DNA from: Sphingomonas melonis
GTDB taxonomy: Bacteria > Pseudomonadota > Alphaproteobacteria > Sphingomonadales > Sphingomonadaceae
Length of the DNA stretch: 64,000 nt
Reading direction: 5' to 3'
Assembly: GCF_013409985.1 (NCBI RefSeq)
Contig: NZ_JACCBY010000001.1
Coordinates: 1,344,696 to 1,408,695 of the forward strand
The translations under genes and the position numbers were made by a program. The notes under the pieces were generated by a model. The model made no database searches. It worked only from the letters and a program-made list of their open reading frames with translations, and was not told the origin of the DNA. Below are positions 51,930 through 59,328 of this stretch, one piece after another. Each line of letters starts with the position of its first letter. Within the stretch, counting starts at the first letter, position 1.

Positions 51930-52465
51930 CCCGCGAGAGGGGCGTGACGGGGGCAGGGCGGACGCGCCTCGTCGGGTGGCCCGTGTCCTCCCCCTCCACC
52001 ATCCGGCTTGCGCCGGACGGTCCCCCTCCCCCTGGCCGGGGAGGATTTGGTGCGGGTCGGCATTCGGACGTTAGGGAAAACTCCTCCCTGCAAGGGGGAG
52101 GTGGCATGCCGAAGGCATGATGGAGGGGGAGGACAGGGCGGACGCGCCTTGTCGGGCGGCTCGTGTCCTCCCCCTCCACCATCCGGCTTGCGCCGGACGG
52201 TCCCCCTCCCCCTTGCGGGGGAGGATTTGGTGCGCATCGGCATTCGGACTTTAGGGAAAGCTCCTCCCCTGCCAGGGGGAGGTGGCATGCCGAAGGCATG
52301 ACGGAGGGGGAGGACAGGGCGGACGCGCCTTGTCAGGTGGCCTGTGTCCTCCCCCCTCCACCATCCGGCTTGCGCCGGACGGTTCCCCACCCTGGCGGGG
52401 GAGGATTTGGTGCGGGTCGGCATTCGGACTTCAGGGGAAAGCTCCTCCCCTTGGCGGGGGATGAA
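51930..52465. repeat. three-copy tandem repeat, period 180-181 bp
   Basis: Blocks starting GACGCGCCT at 51961, 52141 and 52322 repeat nearly verbatim, each with GTCCTCCCCCTCCACCATCC, GGCTTGCGCCGGACGG, GAGGATTTGGTGCG, GGCATTCGGAC and GGAGGTGGCATGCCGAAGGC. Several nested palindromes (CCATCCGGC/GCCGGACGG, GCATGCCGAAGGCATG) are present. The open frames across it are repeat artefacts. It fills the space between the convergent ybbP-like and SPL-like genes. Confidence 0.9.
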
Positions 52466-52471
52466 GTGGCT

Positions 52472-53542
52472 TTAGGTCCAGTAGAGGATCCGCGCGTGCG
52501 GCAGGTGCCTTGCCACCTCCGCCTGGAAGAACCGCTTCAGCCCGCCCATCGTCTCGGCATCGTAGACGTATTTGAGCGACCCGAACTTGGTCCGCTTCTG
52601 CGTCCGGTTCTCGGCGCCCATGTCGAGCTTCGATGCGGGATACCAGCTGTCGAGCACCGCCTTCGACCCCGGCGTGTAGCGGTGTGTGATCAGCTCGATC
52701 GTGCAGTCCGTCGTCACGTCGGCAAGCGCCGCCCCGGCCTGCGCGAGCAACTCGCCATAGGCCTGTTCCCAGCCCTCGGCGGCGATGATCGGCGCGATCG
52801 TCAGGCCGATGGGATAGCCGGCGCGGCCCATCCGCGCGAGCGCCGCCAGCCGCGCGGCGACCGGACTCGTCCCACCCTCGAAGCGGGCGAAGCGCGCCGG
52901 GTTGATCGATGCGCGCATCCGAGTGCGGCCCTGATGGTCGAGGGCGAGCAACGGCTCGACCGAGTCGAACTTGGTGGTGAAGCGCAGCTGCACCGGCGCC
53001 TGCCATTGGCCGAATGCCGCGATCAGCGCCGACAGCGAGCCGGTGAGATGTTCGAGCCCGAGCGGATCGGTGTAGCAGCTCGCCTCATAGGTCGTGCCCT
53101 CGTCCGCGCGCGCCGCCGAGCGCGAGGTCACGGTGCCTTCGCCGAGATAGTGCGGCAGCGCTGCGACGATCGCCGGCAAATTGGCATAGGCGCGGGTGAT
53201 CGGCGGCCCCTTGAGCGAGCCCGCCAGATAGCAATAGCTGCAATGCGCCGGGCAGCCCTCGGCAAGGTCGACGCGCCAGTCGGCCGAAGGCGCGATCGGT
53301 TGCAGCCGCAGCTTGCCCGGCGGCGCGACGACCACCGCCAGCGTCTTCTTCGCGGCTGCATAGGCGGCGGCGGGATCGTCGGGCAGGCCGAGCGCCAGCC
53401 GGTCGGAGGCGAGCCGCTCGACCGGAATGCCGCGCGCCTCGGCGCGCGCGGCGATCGCGCGGCCATGCTCCCAGGCGAGCGCCGAGCGGGTGACCAGCAC
53501 GCGCTTGGGCAGCCACGGCCGCGTGGCGCGCGGTTCGCTCAT
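52472..53542 (-). CDS. spore photoproduct lyase-family radical SAM protein
   Basis: Radical SAM enzymes of this family directly reverse the thymine dimer 5-thyminyl-5,6-dihydrothymine. The 356-residue protein carries the CxxxCxxC cluster motif at C97, C101 and C104 (EGCPAHCSYCYLAGS). YEASCYTDPLGLEHLTG (C156) matches the position of the conserved hydrogen-donor cysteine of Bacillus SPL (EAxCTSD). THRYTPGSKAVL and LKYVYDAETM near the end are also family features. The host shows no sign of sporulation, so the substrate may be another lesion. The start overlaps the stop of the small gene upstream. Confidence 0.88.
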   Translation of the reverse strand: MSEPRATRPWLPKRVLVTRSALAWEHGRAIAARAEARGIPVERLASDRLALGLPDDPAAAYAAAKKTLAVVVAPPGKLRLQPIAPSADWRVDLAEGCPAHCSYCYLAGSLKGPPITRAYANLPAIVAALPHYLGEGTVTSRSAARADEGTTYEASCYTDPLGLEHLTGSLSALIAAFGQWQAPVQLRFTTKFDSVEPLLALDHQGRTRMRASINPARFARFEGGTSPVAARLAALARMGRAGYPIGLTIAPIIAAEGWEQAYGELLAQAGAALADVTTDCTIELITHRYTPGSKAVLDSWYPASKLDMGAENRTQKRTKFGSLKYVYDAETMGGLKRFFQAEVARHLPHARILYWT

Positions 53543-53862
53543 GCCAGCGTCTCGAACCAGTCAGCATAGGGCGTGTTCGCCGCCATGTGCCGGTTGAGGT
53601 CGGGTGCCCCATCGTCCCACCAGACCGGGCCGCGCTCGCCGAGCGCCTGTTTGGCGGCGTCGACACGCGCGCGGGCATCGCGTTCGGCGGCGGCGTCCCT
53701 GCCACGCAAGGCGGTGCCGACGTCGCGGCGCGCCTGCATCAGTTCGTGGACCAACGCCGCGCGGCGATCCTCGCCGAGGGCGGGATTGGCGCGACGCCAC
53801 AGCCGTCCGCGCACCACGATATAGCGGCCATCGGGCGTCATCGGAGGGGCGGCGTCACGCAT
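53539..53862 (-). CDS. small conserved hypothetical protein coupled to the SPL-like gene
   Basis: A 107-residue hydrophilic protein from ATG 53862 (an alternative ATG lies at 53841). Recognisable features are TPDGRYIVVRGRLWRRANPA, a charged helix (ALVHELMQARRDVGTALRGR) and the end ERGPVWWDDGAPDLNRHMAA NTPYADWF. I recall close relatives next to other genes in alphaproteobacteria, annotated as hypothetical. Its stop overlaps the SPL-like start (ATGA), so the two are co-translated. Confidence 0.75.
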   Translation of the reverse strand: MRDAAPPMTPDGRYIVVRGRLWRRANPALGEDRRAALVHELMQARRDVGTALRGRDAAAERDARARVDAAKQALGERGPVWWDDGAPDLNRHMAANTPYADWFETLA

Positions 53863-53966
53863 CCCGGACCAACGCACCAGCCGGCCATGCGTCGCAAGCC
53901 GTTGGCTCGCAGTGGAAAGATCGTCCGGCCACCCTACATGCCGTCTCACCCCCCAACGGAGATTCC

Positions 53967-54563
53967 ATGACGTATTCGCCGGTTCACGCCGATCCCCTGC
54001 TGCTGGCCTATGGCGACAGTCTGATCGCCGGTTACGGCCTTGCCGCCGCCGACGCCTTTCCCGCCCGGCTGGAACAGGCGCTGCGCCGCGACCGGCCCGG
54101 CACCGCGGTGATCGCGGCGGGCAGATCGGGCGATACGACGCAGGACGCGCTGCTGCGGCTGCCACGGACGCTCGCCGGCCTGTCGCGCCGGCCGGACCTC
54201 GCCGTGGTGCAGATCGGCGCCAATGACGTGCTGCGCGGCATCGCGCCGGAACGGATGCGCGCCAACCTCGATGCGATGCTGACCGAGTTCGGCCGTTGCG
54301 CGATCCCGGTGCTGCTGACCACGATCGAGCCGCCGGCGATCTTCGCCGACCATATTCGCGGCTATGCCGGCATCCATGCCGCGGTGGCGCGGCAGCATGG
54401 CGCGGCGACCTGCGCCTTCTTTCCCGCCGGTGTGCTCGGTCACCCGGCGATGGCGCTGGCGGATCGTATCCACCCCAATGCCCGCGCGATCGGGCAGGTG
54501 GTGGATCAGGTCGCGCCGGCGGTCATGGCGGCGCTGCGCGCTGCCACGCGGGCGGCGGCCTGA
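53967..54563 (+). CDS. cytoplasmic SGNH/GDSL esterase
   Basis: A 198-residue hydrolase without signal peptide. Block I is LAYGDSLIAGYGLAAADAFP, block III VQIGANDVLRGI and block V DRIHPNARAIGQ. It is clearly related to the lipoprotein esterase at 48024 (shared GDSLxAGYGL, NDVLR, HPNA), but lacks export signals and shows no operon partner. The substrate (thioester, arylester or lysophospholipid) cannot be told. Confidence 0.88.
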   Translation: MTYSPVHADPLLLAYGDSLIAGYGLAAADAFPARLEQALRRDRPGTAVIAAGRSGDTTQDALLRLPRTLAGLSRRPDLAVVQIGANDVLRGIAPERMRANLDAMLTEFGRCAIPVLLTTIEPPAIFADHIRGYAGIHAAVARQHGAATCAFFPAGVLGHPAMALADRIHPNARAIGQVVDQVAPAVMAALRAATRAAA

Positions 54564-54601
54564 CGCTTGCCTTGGCGGCGCGGGGCGGCGAGACGGTGAC
54601 G

Positions 54602-54982
54602 ATGGATCGCATGACGCTGCACTTCGACGGAGGGTCGCGGCCAGACCCCGAGCGGATGGAGATCGCGGTGGTGACCGGCGGCGTCACCTACGTTCGCGAC
54701 GACCTTGGCCCCGGCGACAATTGCACCGCGGAATGGCTGGCGCTGCTCTACGCGGTCGAGATCGCGACGGCGGCGGGGGCGCGGGATGCGGTGTTCATCG
54801 GCGATGCGCGGACGATCGTCGAACAGGCGCTCGGCCGCTGGAAGTGCCGCAGTCCGCATTTGCAGCCGCATCTCGCCGCCTATCGCGCCGCGACGGCTGC
54901 CTTCGCGCGCGTCCACGTCCGCCACGTCGGCCGGTCGAAGAACCTTGCCGGGATCGCGCTCGCCCGCCGTCACCCCCGCTAG
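54602..54982 (+). CDS. RNase H-fold protein, variant active site
   Basis: The 126-residue protein is a compact RNase HI-like domain. Three acidic residues of the metal site can be placed: D9 (TLHFDGGSRP), E44 (NCTAEWLALLYAVEIA) and D68 (VFIGDARTIVEQ). The fourth, an Asp in the usual N-x2-A-D-x-L-A motif, is Gly here (KNLAGIALA, G117). It may process RNA-DNA hybrids weakly or bind without cutting. A GTG at 54596 is an alternative start. The gap to the GDSL gene is 38 bases. Confidence 0.75.
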   Translation: MDRMTLHFDGGSRPDPERMEIAVVTGGVTYVRDDLGPGDNCTAEWLALLYAVEIATAAGARDAVFIGDARTIVEQALGRWKCRSPHLQPHLAAYRAATAAFARVHVRHVGRSKNLAGIALARRHPR

Positions 54983-55075
54983 CCGGGCGATCATTTCGCA
55001 GGTGCGGAAACAGCAGCGGAAACACTGGGGGGGCTGCGCGTTGGTCGGTGTCATCATTGAACAGGAGCGACCGTA

Positions 55076-55369
55076 ATGAACCAGGATCAGATCGAAGGTA
55101 CCGCAGGCGATCTCACCGGCAAGCTCAAGGAAGGCCTGGGAAAGGCGACGGGCGACACCGAGACGCAGAATGCCGGCGTGGTCGATCAGATCAGCGGCAA
55201 GGTGCAGAAGACCTTCGGTGACACCAAGGAAACCGTCGCCAAGAACGCCGCACCGCTTGCCGACAAGGCGCGCAAGTTCGCCAGCGATCGTCCGTTCGCC
55301 GCCGCCGCGCTCGCCGGCGTGGTTGGTCTGGCGATCCTGAACACGCTGCGCGGCAAGACGTCGGCCTAA
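55076..55369 (+). CDS. CsbD-family stress protein with C-terminal membrane helix
   Basis: The 97-residue protein begins with the CsbD motif (NQDQIEGTAGDLTGKLKEGLGKATGD) and a second similar segment (VDQISGKVQKTFGDTKETVAK). It ends in a helix that looks membrane-associated (FAAAALAGVVGLAILNTLRG). CsbD proteins are small, abundant general-stress proteins of unknown mechanism. A CAGGAG ribosome binding site precedes ATG 55076. A strong terminator follows. Confidence 0.9.
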   Translation: MNQDQIEGTAGDLTGKLKEGLGKATGDTETQNAGVVDQISGKVQKTFGDTKETVAKNAAPLADKARKFASDRPFAAAALAGVVGLAILNTLRGKTSA

Positions 55370-55390
55370 GCGCCGGCGCAAGCGCGTACG

Positions 55391-55430
55391 AAAAGGGGCG
55401 TCGGCAGGATCTGCCGGCGCCCCCCTTTTA
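55391..55430. terminator. bidirectional terminator between the CsbD-like and DUF4142 genes
   Basis: AAAAGGGGCGTCGGCAG, GAT loop and CTGCCGGCGCCCCCCTTTT form a long stem with A-run and T-run on opposite sides, so it can stop transcription from both convergent genes. A second perfect stem (CGTGGCCGGG / CCCGGCCACG) lies at 55447-55470. Confidence 0.85.
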
Positions 55431-55481
55431 ATGTCCGTCCGACTGGCGTGGCCGGGATCACCCGGCCACGTCCGCGTTCGA

Positions 55482-56075
55482 TCAGGACTTGAGGCCCTTG
55501 GCCATGTTGAGATGCGCGGCGACGGTCGGGACGAGACCCGATGCGAAGGTCTTGAGCGCCGGCACGTCGCCGGTCGCCGCATAGCCGCGGAGCAGGTCGA
55601 GCGTCTGCTGATGGCCGGACTGCTGCGCCGCGATATAGGCGGCGTCGAAGTCCGCGCCCTTCTTGGTCTTCAGCGTGTCGACCAGCGTCTGCTGCTCGGG
55701 GTTCAGCTTGGGATCGGGGGTCAGCGCCGGGGTCAGGCCCGCGGTCGTCGCCTTCAGCTTGTCGGTCGAGGCGGTGTGCGCCGCGATCATCTGGTTGGCG
55801 AACTTCTTCACTGCTGCCGAGCTGCTGTTGTCGAGCGCAAGCTTCGACGTGGCGATCTCGAAGGCATCGCTGGCCGCCGCCGAATTGACGAACGCCTGGC
55901 TGCCCGTCGCCGGCGCAGTCGCGTTGGCATCCGCGGTGCCGGCGGTGTTCGCGTCGAACGCCGTGGTGTCGTTGGTGGCGAGCGTGGTGTCGTTCGCGGT
56001 CGTCTCGGTCTTCTGACCGCAGGCGGCCAGCGCCAGCGCCGATGCCGACAGGATCACCATGGATTTCTTGAGCAT
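55482..56075 (-). CDS. DUF4142 lipoprotein
   Basis: The 197-residue protein has a lipoprotein signal (LSASALALAAC|G) and a Thr/Ala/Asn-rich linker. The DUF4142 helical domain (about residues 60-195) shows FVNSAAASDAFEIATSKLAL, KFANQMIAAHTASTDKL and LLRGYAATGDVPALKTFA. The fold is ferritin-like in shape, without the obvious diiron ligands. Such proteins are periplasmic or membrane-attached and linked to stress or cell-surface functions; the role is unknown. Confidence 0.9.
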   Translation of the reverse strand: MLKKSMVILSASALALAACGQKTETTANDTTLATNDTTAFDANTAGTADANATAPATGSQAFVNSAAASDAFEIATSKLALDNSSSAAVKKFANQMIAAHTASTDKLKATTAGLTPALTPDPKLNPEQQTLVDTLKTKKGADFDAAYIAAQQSGHQQTLDLLRGYAATGDVPALKTFASGLVPTVAAHLNMAKGLKS

Positions 56076-56195
56076 CTGTATCTCCCTTGCTGCGCGCCCT
56101 GAACGTCCGGGCGTCGCGACGCGTTCCGTTTGGCATGGGAGCGATCCGGGCGGCCCGACGTTGCACGTCTGATCCCAATCCTCAGGAGACACGCG

Positions 56196-56609
56196 TTGAG
56201 CATTTTCGGCAACATCATGGGCAAGATCTTCCACCACAAGAAGGACGCGCCCGCTGCCCCCGCCGCGCCGCAGACGACGCAGGCGGCTCCCACCCCGACG
56301 CCTGCTCCGGCCGCCGCGCCCGCCGCTGCCGCACCGGCCGCCCCGGCGCAGCCGGTCGATGTCGGCGCCGTCCTGTCGGAGATGGCGACGATGAAGAACG
56401 GCGGCGGCAATTATCAGTCGTCGATCGTCGACCTGCTCAAGCTGCTCGACCTCGATTCGAGCCTCGCGGCGCGCAAGGAGCTGGCGCAGGAACTCGGCGT
56501 GCATGCCGGCGACGACGGCAGCGCCGAACAGAATATCGCGCTGCACCGCGCGGTGATGGCGAAGCTCGCCGAGAACGGCGGCATCGTCCCCGACAGCCTG
56601 CGCGGCTGA
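56196..56609 (+). CDS. DUF3597-family protein
   Basis: TTG at 56196 is chosen because AGGAGA sits at the right distance and gives SIFGNIMGKIFHHKKD, the typical DUF3597 opening; an in-frame ATG at 56130 lacks a ribosome binding site. A Pro/Ala-rich segment (about residues 20-50) leads to the conserved C-terminal domain (VDVGAVLSEMATMKNGGGNY, SIVDLLKLLDLDSSLAARKELAQELG). The family is cytoplasmic and of unknown function. It is divergent from the DUF4142 gene across 120 bases. Confidence 0.85.
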   Translation: MSIFGNIMGKIFHHKKDAPAAPAAPQTTQAAPTPTPAPAAAPAAAAPAAPAQPVDVGAVLSEMATMKNGGGNYQSSIVDLLKLLDLDSSLAARKELAQELGVHAGDDGSAEQNIALHRAVMAKLAENGGIVPDSLRG

Positions 56610-56615
56610 CGCTGC

Positions 56616-56646
56616 GCGACCCCTCTCCCGCTGGGGGAGGGGTCGC
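56616..56646. terminator. hairpin between convergent DUF3597 and GGDEF-EAL genes
   Basis: GCGACCCCTCTCCC / GGGGGAGGGGTCGC is a 14-base-pair stem with one wobble, filling most of the 39-base gap between the two stops. There is no T-run. Confidence 0.6.
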
Positions 56647-56648
56647 TC

Positions 56649-59243
56649 CTACCCGAGCGCCGTCCGGGTGATCGCGTGGCGGCGGCGCAGCATCGCCGGC
56701 ACATCCTCGCGCGGCATGCTGTGACCAAACCAGAAGCCCTGACCGACGTCACAGCCCTGGGCGAGCAGATAGCGCGCCTGTTCCTCGGTCTCGACGCCTT
56801 CCGCGACCACGGTCATGCCGAGCCGGTGGCCGAGGGCCACCACCGCATCGACGATCGCGGCATCGCCGGCATCGCAGTCGAGATGGCTGATGAAGCTGCG
56901 GTCAATCTTGATCGTATGGACCGGGAACGCCTTTAGGTGGGTCAGCGAAGCGTAGCCGGTGCCGAAATCGTCGAGCGCGATATGCACGCCGGCGCGGTTG
57001 AACGTCTCCAGCATCGATGCAACGCATTCCGCGCCGCGCCCGACGAACACCGTTTCGGTGACCTCGAGCTCGAGCCGGTCGAACGGCACGCCGGCACGGC
57101 CGAGCCGGCCGAGGATGCGATCGGTCAGATCATCGCGGCGGAACTCCGCGGGTGACAGGTTGAACGCGATCCGGCCGAAGTCGAGCCCCCCGTCGAGCCA
57201 GCGCCGCATGTCGTCGACGATGGCGCCGAGCATCCGCTCGCTCAGCCCCAGCGCCAGCTCGAAATCCTCGAACGCGGCGCAGATCGTCGCGGGCGCCTGT
57301 GGCCCGAAGGTCGGATGCTGCCAGCGCAGCAGCGCCTCGAAGCCGCACACCTGCCCGGATTCGAGCGCCACCTTGGGCTGGTAGAAGGGCATGATCCGGT
57401 CGTCGCGGATCACGTCGCGGGCGATGCTGAGCATCGACGAGCGGCGTTGCAGATCGGCGCGCATCGGCGGCTCGAACATCAGCAGCCCGCCGCGGTAGTT
57501 CGCCTTGGCGGCGTACAGTGCGATGTCGGCGGCCTTGAGCAGCTCGGCCGCGGTCGCGCCATGGGTGGGGAACAGCGAGCCGCCGGCGGTCGCCTGGCAA
57601 TCGAGGATGCGTCCGTCATGCGACAACGGCTCGCTCACCGCATGGAGCGCGGCGCGGACGCGTTCGGTCACCTGCTGCGCGTCACCGGCACTTTCGATCA
57701 GCGCGGCGAACTCGTCACCGCCCAGCCGCGCCAGCGTGCAGCCGGTGCCGAGCGCGCGGTGCAGGCGCGTGCCGAGCGTGCGCAGCACGATGTCGCCGGC
57801 GTCATGGCCGATCGTGTCGTTGGTCTCCTTGAGATCGTCGACGTCGAACAGCACCAGCGCCAGATTGCTGTCCGCCTGCTGTGCCTGAGCGATCGCCGCT
57901 TCCAGCCGCTCGCCGAAGCTGGCGCGATTGGGCAGGCCGGTGAGCGCATCGTGATGCGCGGCAAAGCGGATGCGATCCTCGGCGGTGCGCTCCTCGGTGA
58001 CGTCGCGGGTGGTGACGAGCACGCGGCTGAGCTTGCCCGACGGCGCCTCGATCCGCCACCCGCCGGTCTTGATCCAGCGTTCCTCGCCGGTGTCGGCGCG
58101 GTGGATGCGCAGGATCGTGTCGAAGCGATGGCTGCCGTCGCCGGCATCGACCGCGGCGATCAGCGCCTGCAGGCGGTGGCGATCCTCCGGCACCACGAGG
58201 GCGAGCGCCGTGGCCACCGTCGGGGGGGTGTCGGCCGGCAGGCCAAGCATCGCCTTCAGCTCGTCCGACCATTCGCGCTGGCCGGTGCTCGCGCTGTAAT
58301 CCCAGATGCCGAGCCCTGCGGCATGCGCGGCGAGGCGGAAGCGCTTCTCGCTGTCGCGCAGCGCATGTTCGGCGAGCTTGCGGTCGTGGATGTCCTCCAG
58401 CGTGCCGTACCAGCAGATCGTCGCGCCGGCGGCATCGCGTCGCGCCGTCGCGCGCGAGCGGAACCAGCGATAGTCGCCGTCGGGCGAGCGCAGCCGGTAT
58501 TCGATATCGATGGTCCGGCCGGTCACTACCGCGGTCCGCCATGCCGCCATGGTCGGTGCGCGATCCTCGGGGTGGAGCGCGCTGAGCCAGCGCATTCCCA
58601 TCGCCTCGCCGGGGGTGCCGCCGGTCACCGTCTCCCAGCGCGAGCTGACCGTCCGGACCAGCCCGTCGGCATCCGCCGTCCAGGTGATCTGCGGGTTGAG
58701 TTCGACGGTATGGCGGTAATGTTCCTCGCTCTCGCGCAGGCGCGCCTCGGCGGCGCGGCGTGCGGAAATGTCCTGCACGATGGTGATCGTCGAGAGTGCG
58801 ACCCCCGCGGCATCGCAGACGAAGGAGACGTTGACGTCGCACCACACGGTCGTGCCGTCGGGGCGGACGAAGCGCGCCTCGACCTGGAACGGGGTCGAGT
58901 GCGGCTGATGGCGATTGTACGCGGCGACGACGCCGGCCAGGTCGTCGGGGTGCAGGAAGGCGTCGATTGACAGGCCGGACAGCGCGGCCTGATCGCGGCC
59001 GACGAGCGCGCAGAACCGGTCGTTGACGGTCAGCACGCGGCGGCGGCGGTCGCGGTGCAACAGGCCGATCCCGGCGCGGCTCAGCACGGTGTTAAGCGGC
59101 AGGCCGGTGTCCAGCCCGGCGACGGCGCGGGCCACCGCGGCGCGGATCGCGGCCGTGTCGGCGACCGGCACGGTGTCGCCGCCTGCCGATTCGGCATCGG
59201 CTAAGTCATGGCGATCAAAGCCGCTATCCTCCCAACGATCCAA
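56649..59243 (-). CDS. PAS-PAS-PAS-GGDEF-EAL cyclic-di-GMP protein
   Basis: The 864-residue protein has no membrane segment and likely acts in the cytoplasm. Three PAS domains span about residues 50-165, 170-295 and 300-420 (PAC-like ends ITIVQDISARRAAE, GTLEDIHDRKLAE, VTTRDVTEERTAE). The diguanylate cyclase site GGDEF (508-512) is intact. No RxxD inhibitory site is obvious just before it. The phosphodiesterase domain has EALLRW (E636), ELEVTET, DDFGTGYASL and VVAEGVET, all expected for activity. It could switch c-di-GMP up or down with ligand or redox state. It may influence the adhesin locus but is not linked to it. Confidence 0.95.
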   Translation of the reverse strand: MDRWEDSGFDRHDLADAESAGGDTVPVADTAAIRAAVARAVAGLDTGLPLNTVLSRAGIGLLHRDRRRRVLTVNDRFCALVGRDQAALSGLSIDAFLHPDDLAGVVAAYNRHQPHSTPFQVEARFVRPDGTTVWCDVNVSFVCDAAGVALSTITIVQDISARRAAEARLRESEEHYRHTVELNPQITWTADADGLVRTVSSRWETVTGGTPGEAMGMRWLSALHPEDRAPTMAAWRTAVVTGRTIDIEYRLRSPDGDYRWFRSRATARRDAAGATICWYGTLEDIHDRKLAEHALRDSEKRFRLAAHAAGLGIWDYSASTGQREWSDELKAMLGLPADTPPTVATALALVVPEDRHRLQALIAAVDAGDGSHRFDTILRIHRADTGEERWIKTGGWRIEAPSGKLSRVLVTTRDVTEERTAEDRIRFAAHHDALTGLPNRASFGERLEAAIAQAQQADSNLALVLFDVDDLKETNDTIGHDAGDIVLRTLGTRLHRALGTGCTLARLGGDEFAALIESAGDAQQVTERVRAALHAVSEPLSHDGRILDCQATAGGSLFPTHGATAAELLKAADIALYAAKANYRGGLLMFEPPMRADLQRRSSMLSIARDVIRDDRIMPFYQPKVALESGQVCGFEALLRWQHPTFGPQAPATICAAFEDFELALGLSERMLGAIVDDMRRWLDGGLDFGRIAFNLSPAEFRRDDLTDRILGRLGRAGVPFDRLELEVTETVFVGRGAECVASMLETFNRAGVHIALDDFGTGYASLTHLKAFPVHTIKIDRSFISHLDCDAGDAAIVDAVVALGHRLGMTVVAEGVETEEQARYLLAQGCDVGQGFWFGHSMPREDVPAMLRRRHAITRTALG

Positions 59244-59328
59244 TGTTCTTCCTTCGCGCGATCAATCGCCCGTCCGGCTTGGGTGGCCGGCGCTTAACGA
59301 AGGGTAACAAAACCGATTTGAGTAGGTC

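Noticed and set aside
51930..52465. Possible CRISPR array
   Set aside because: The 180 bp units are repeated in full without short repeats separating unique spacers, and no cas genes are nearby.
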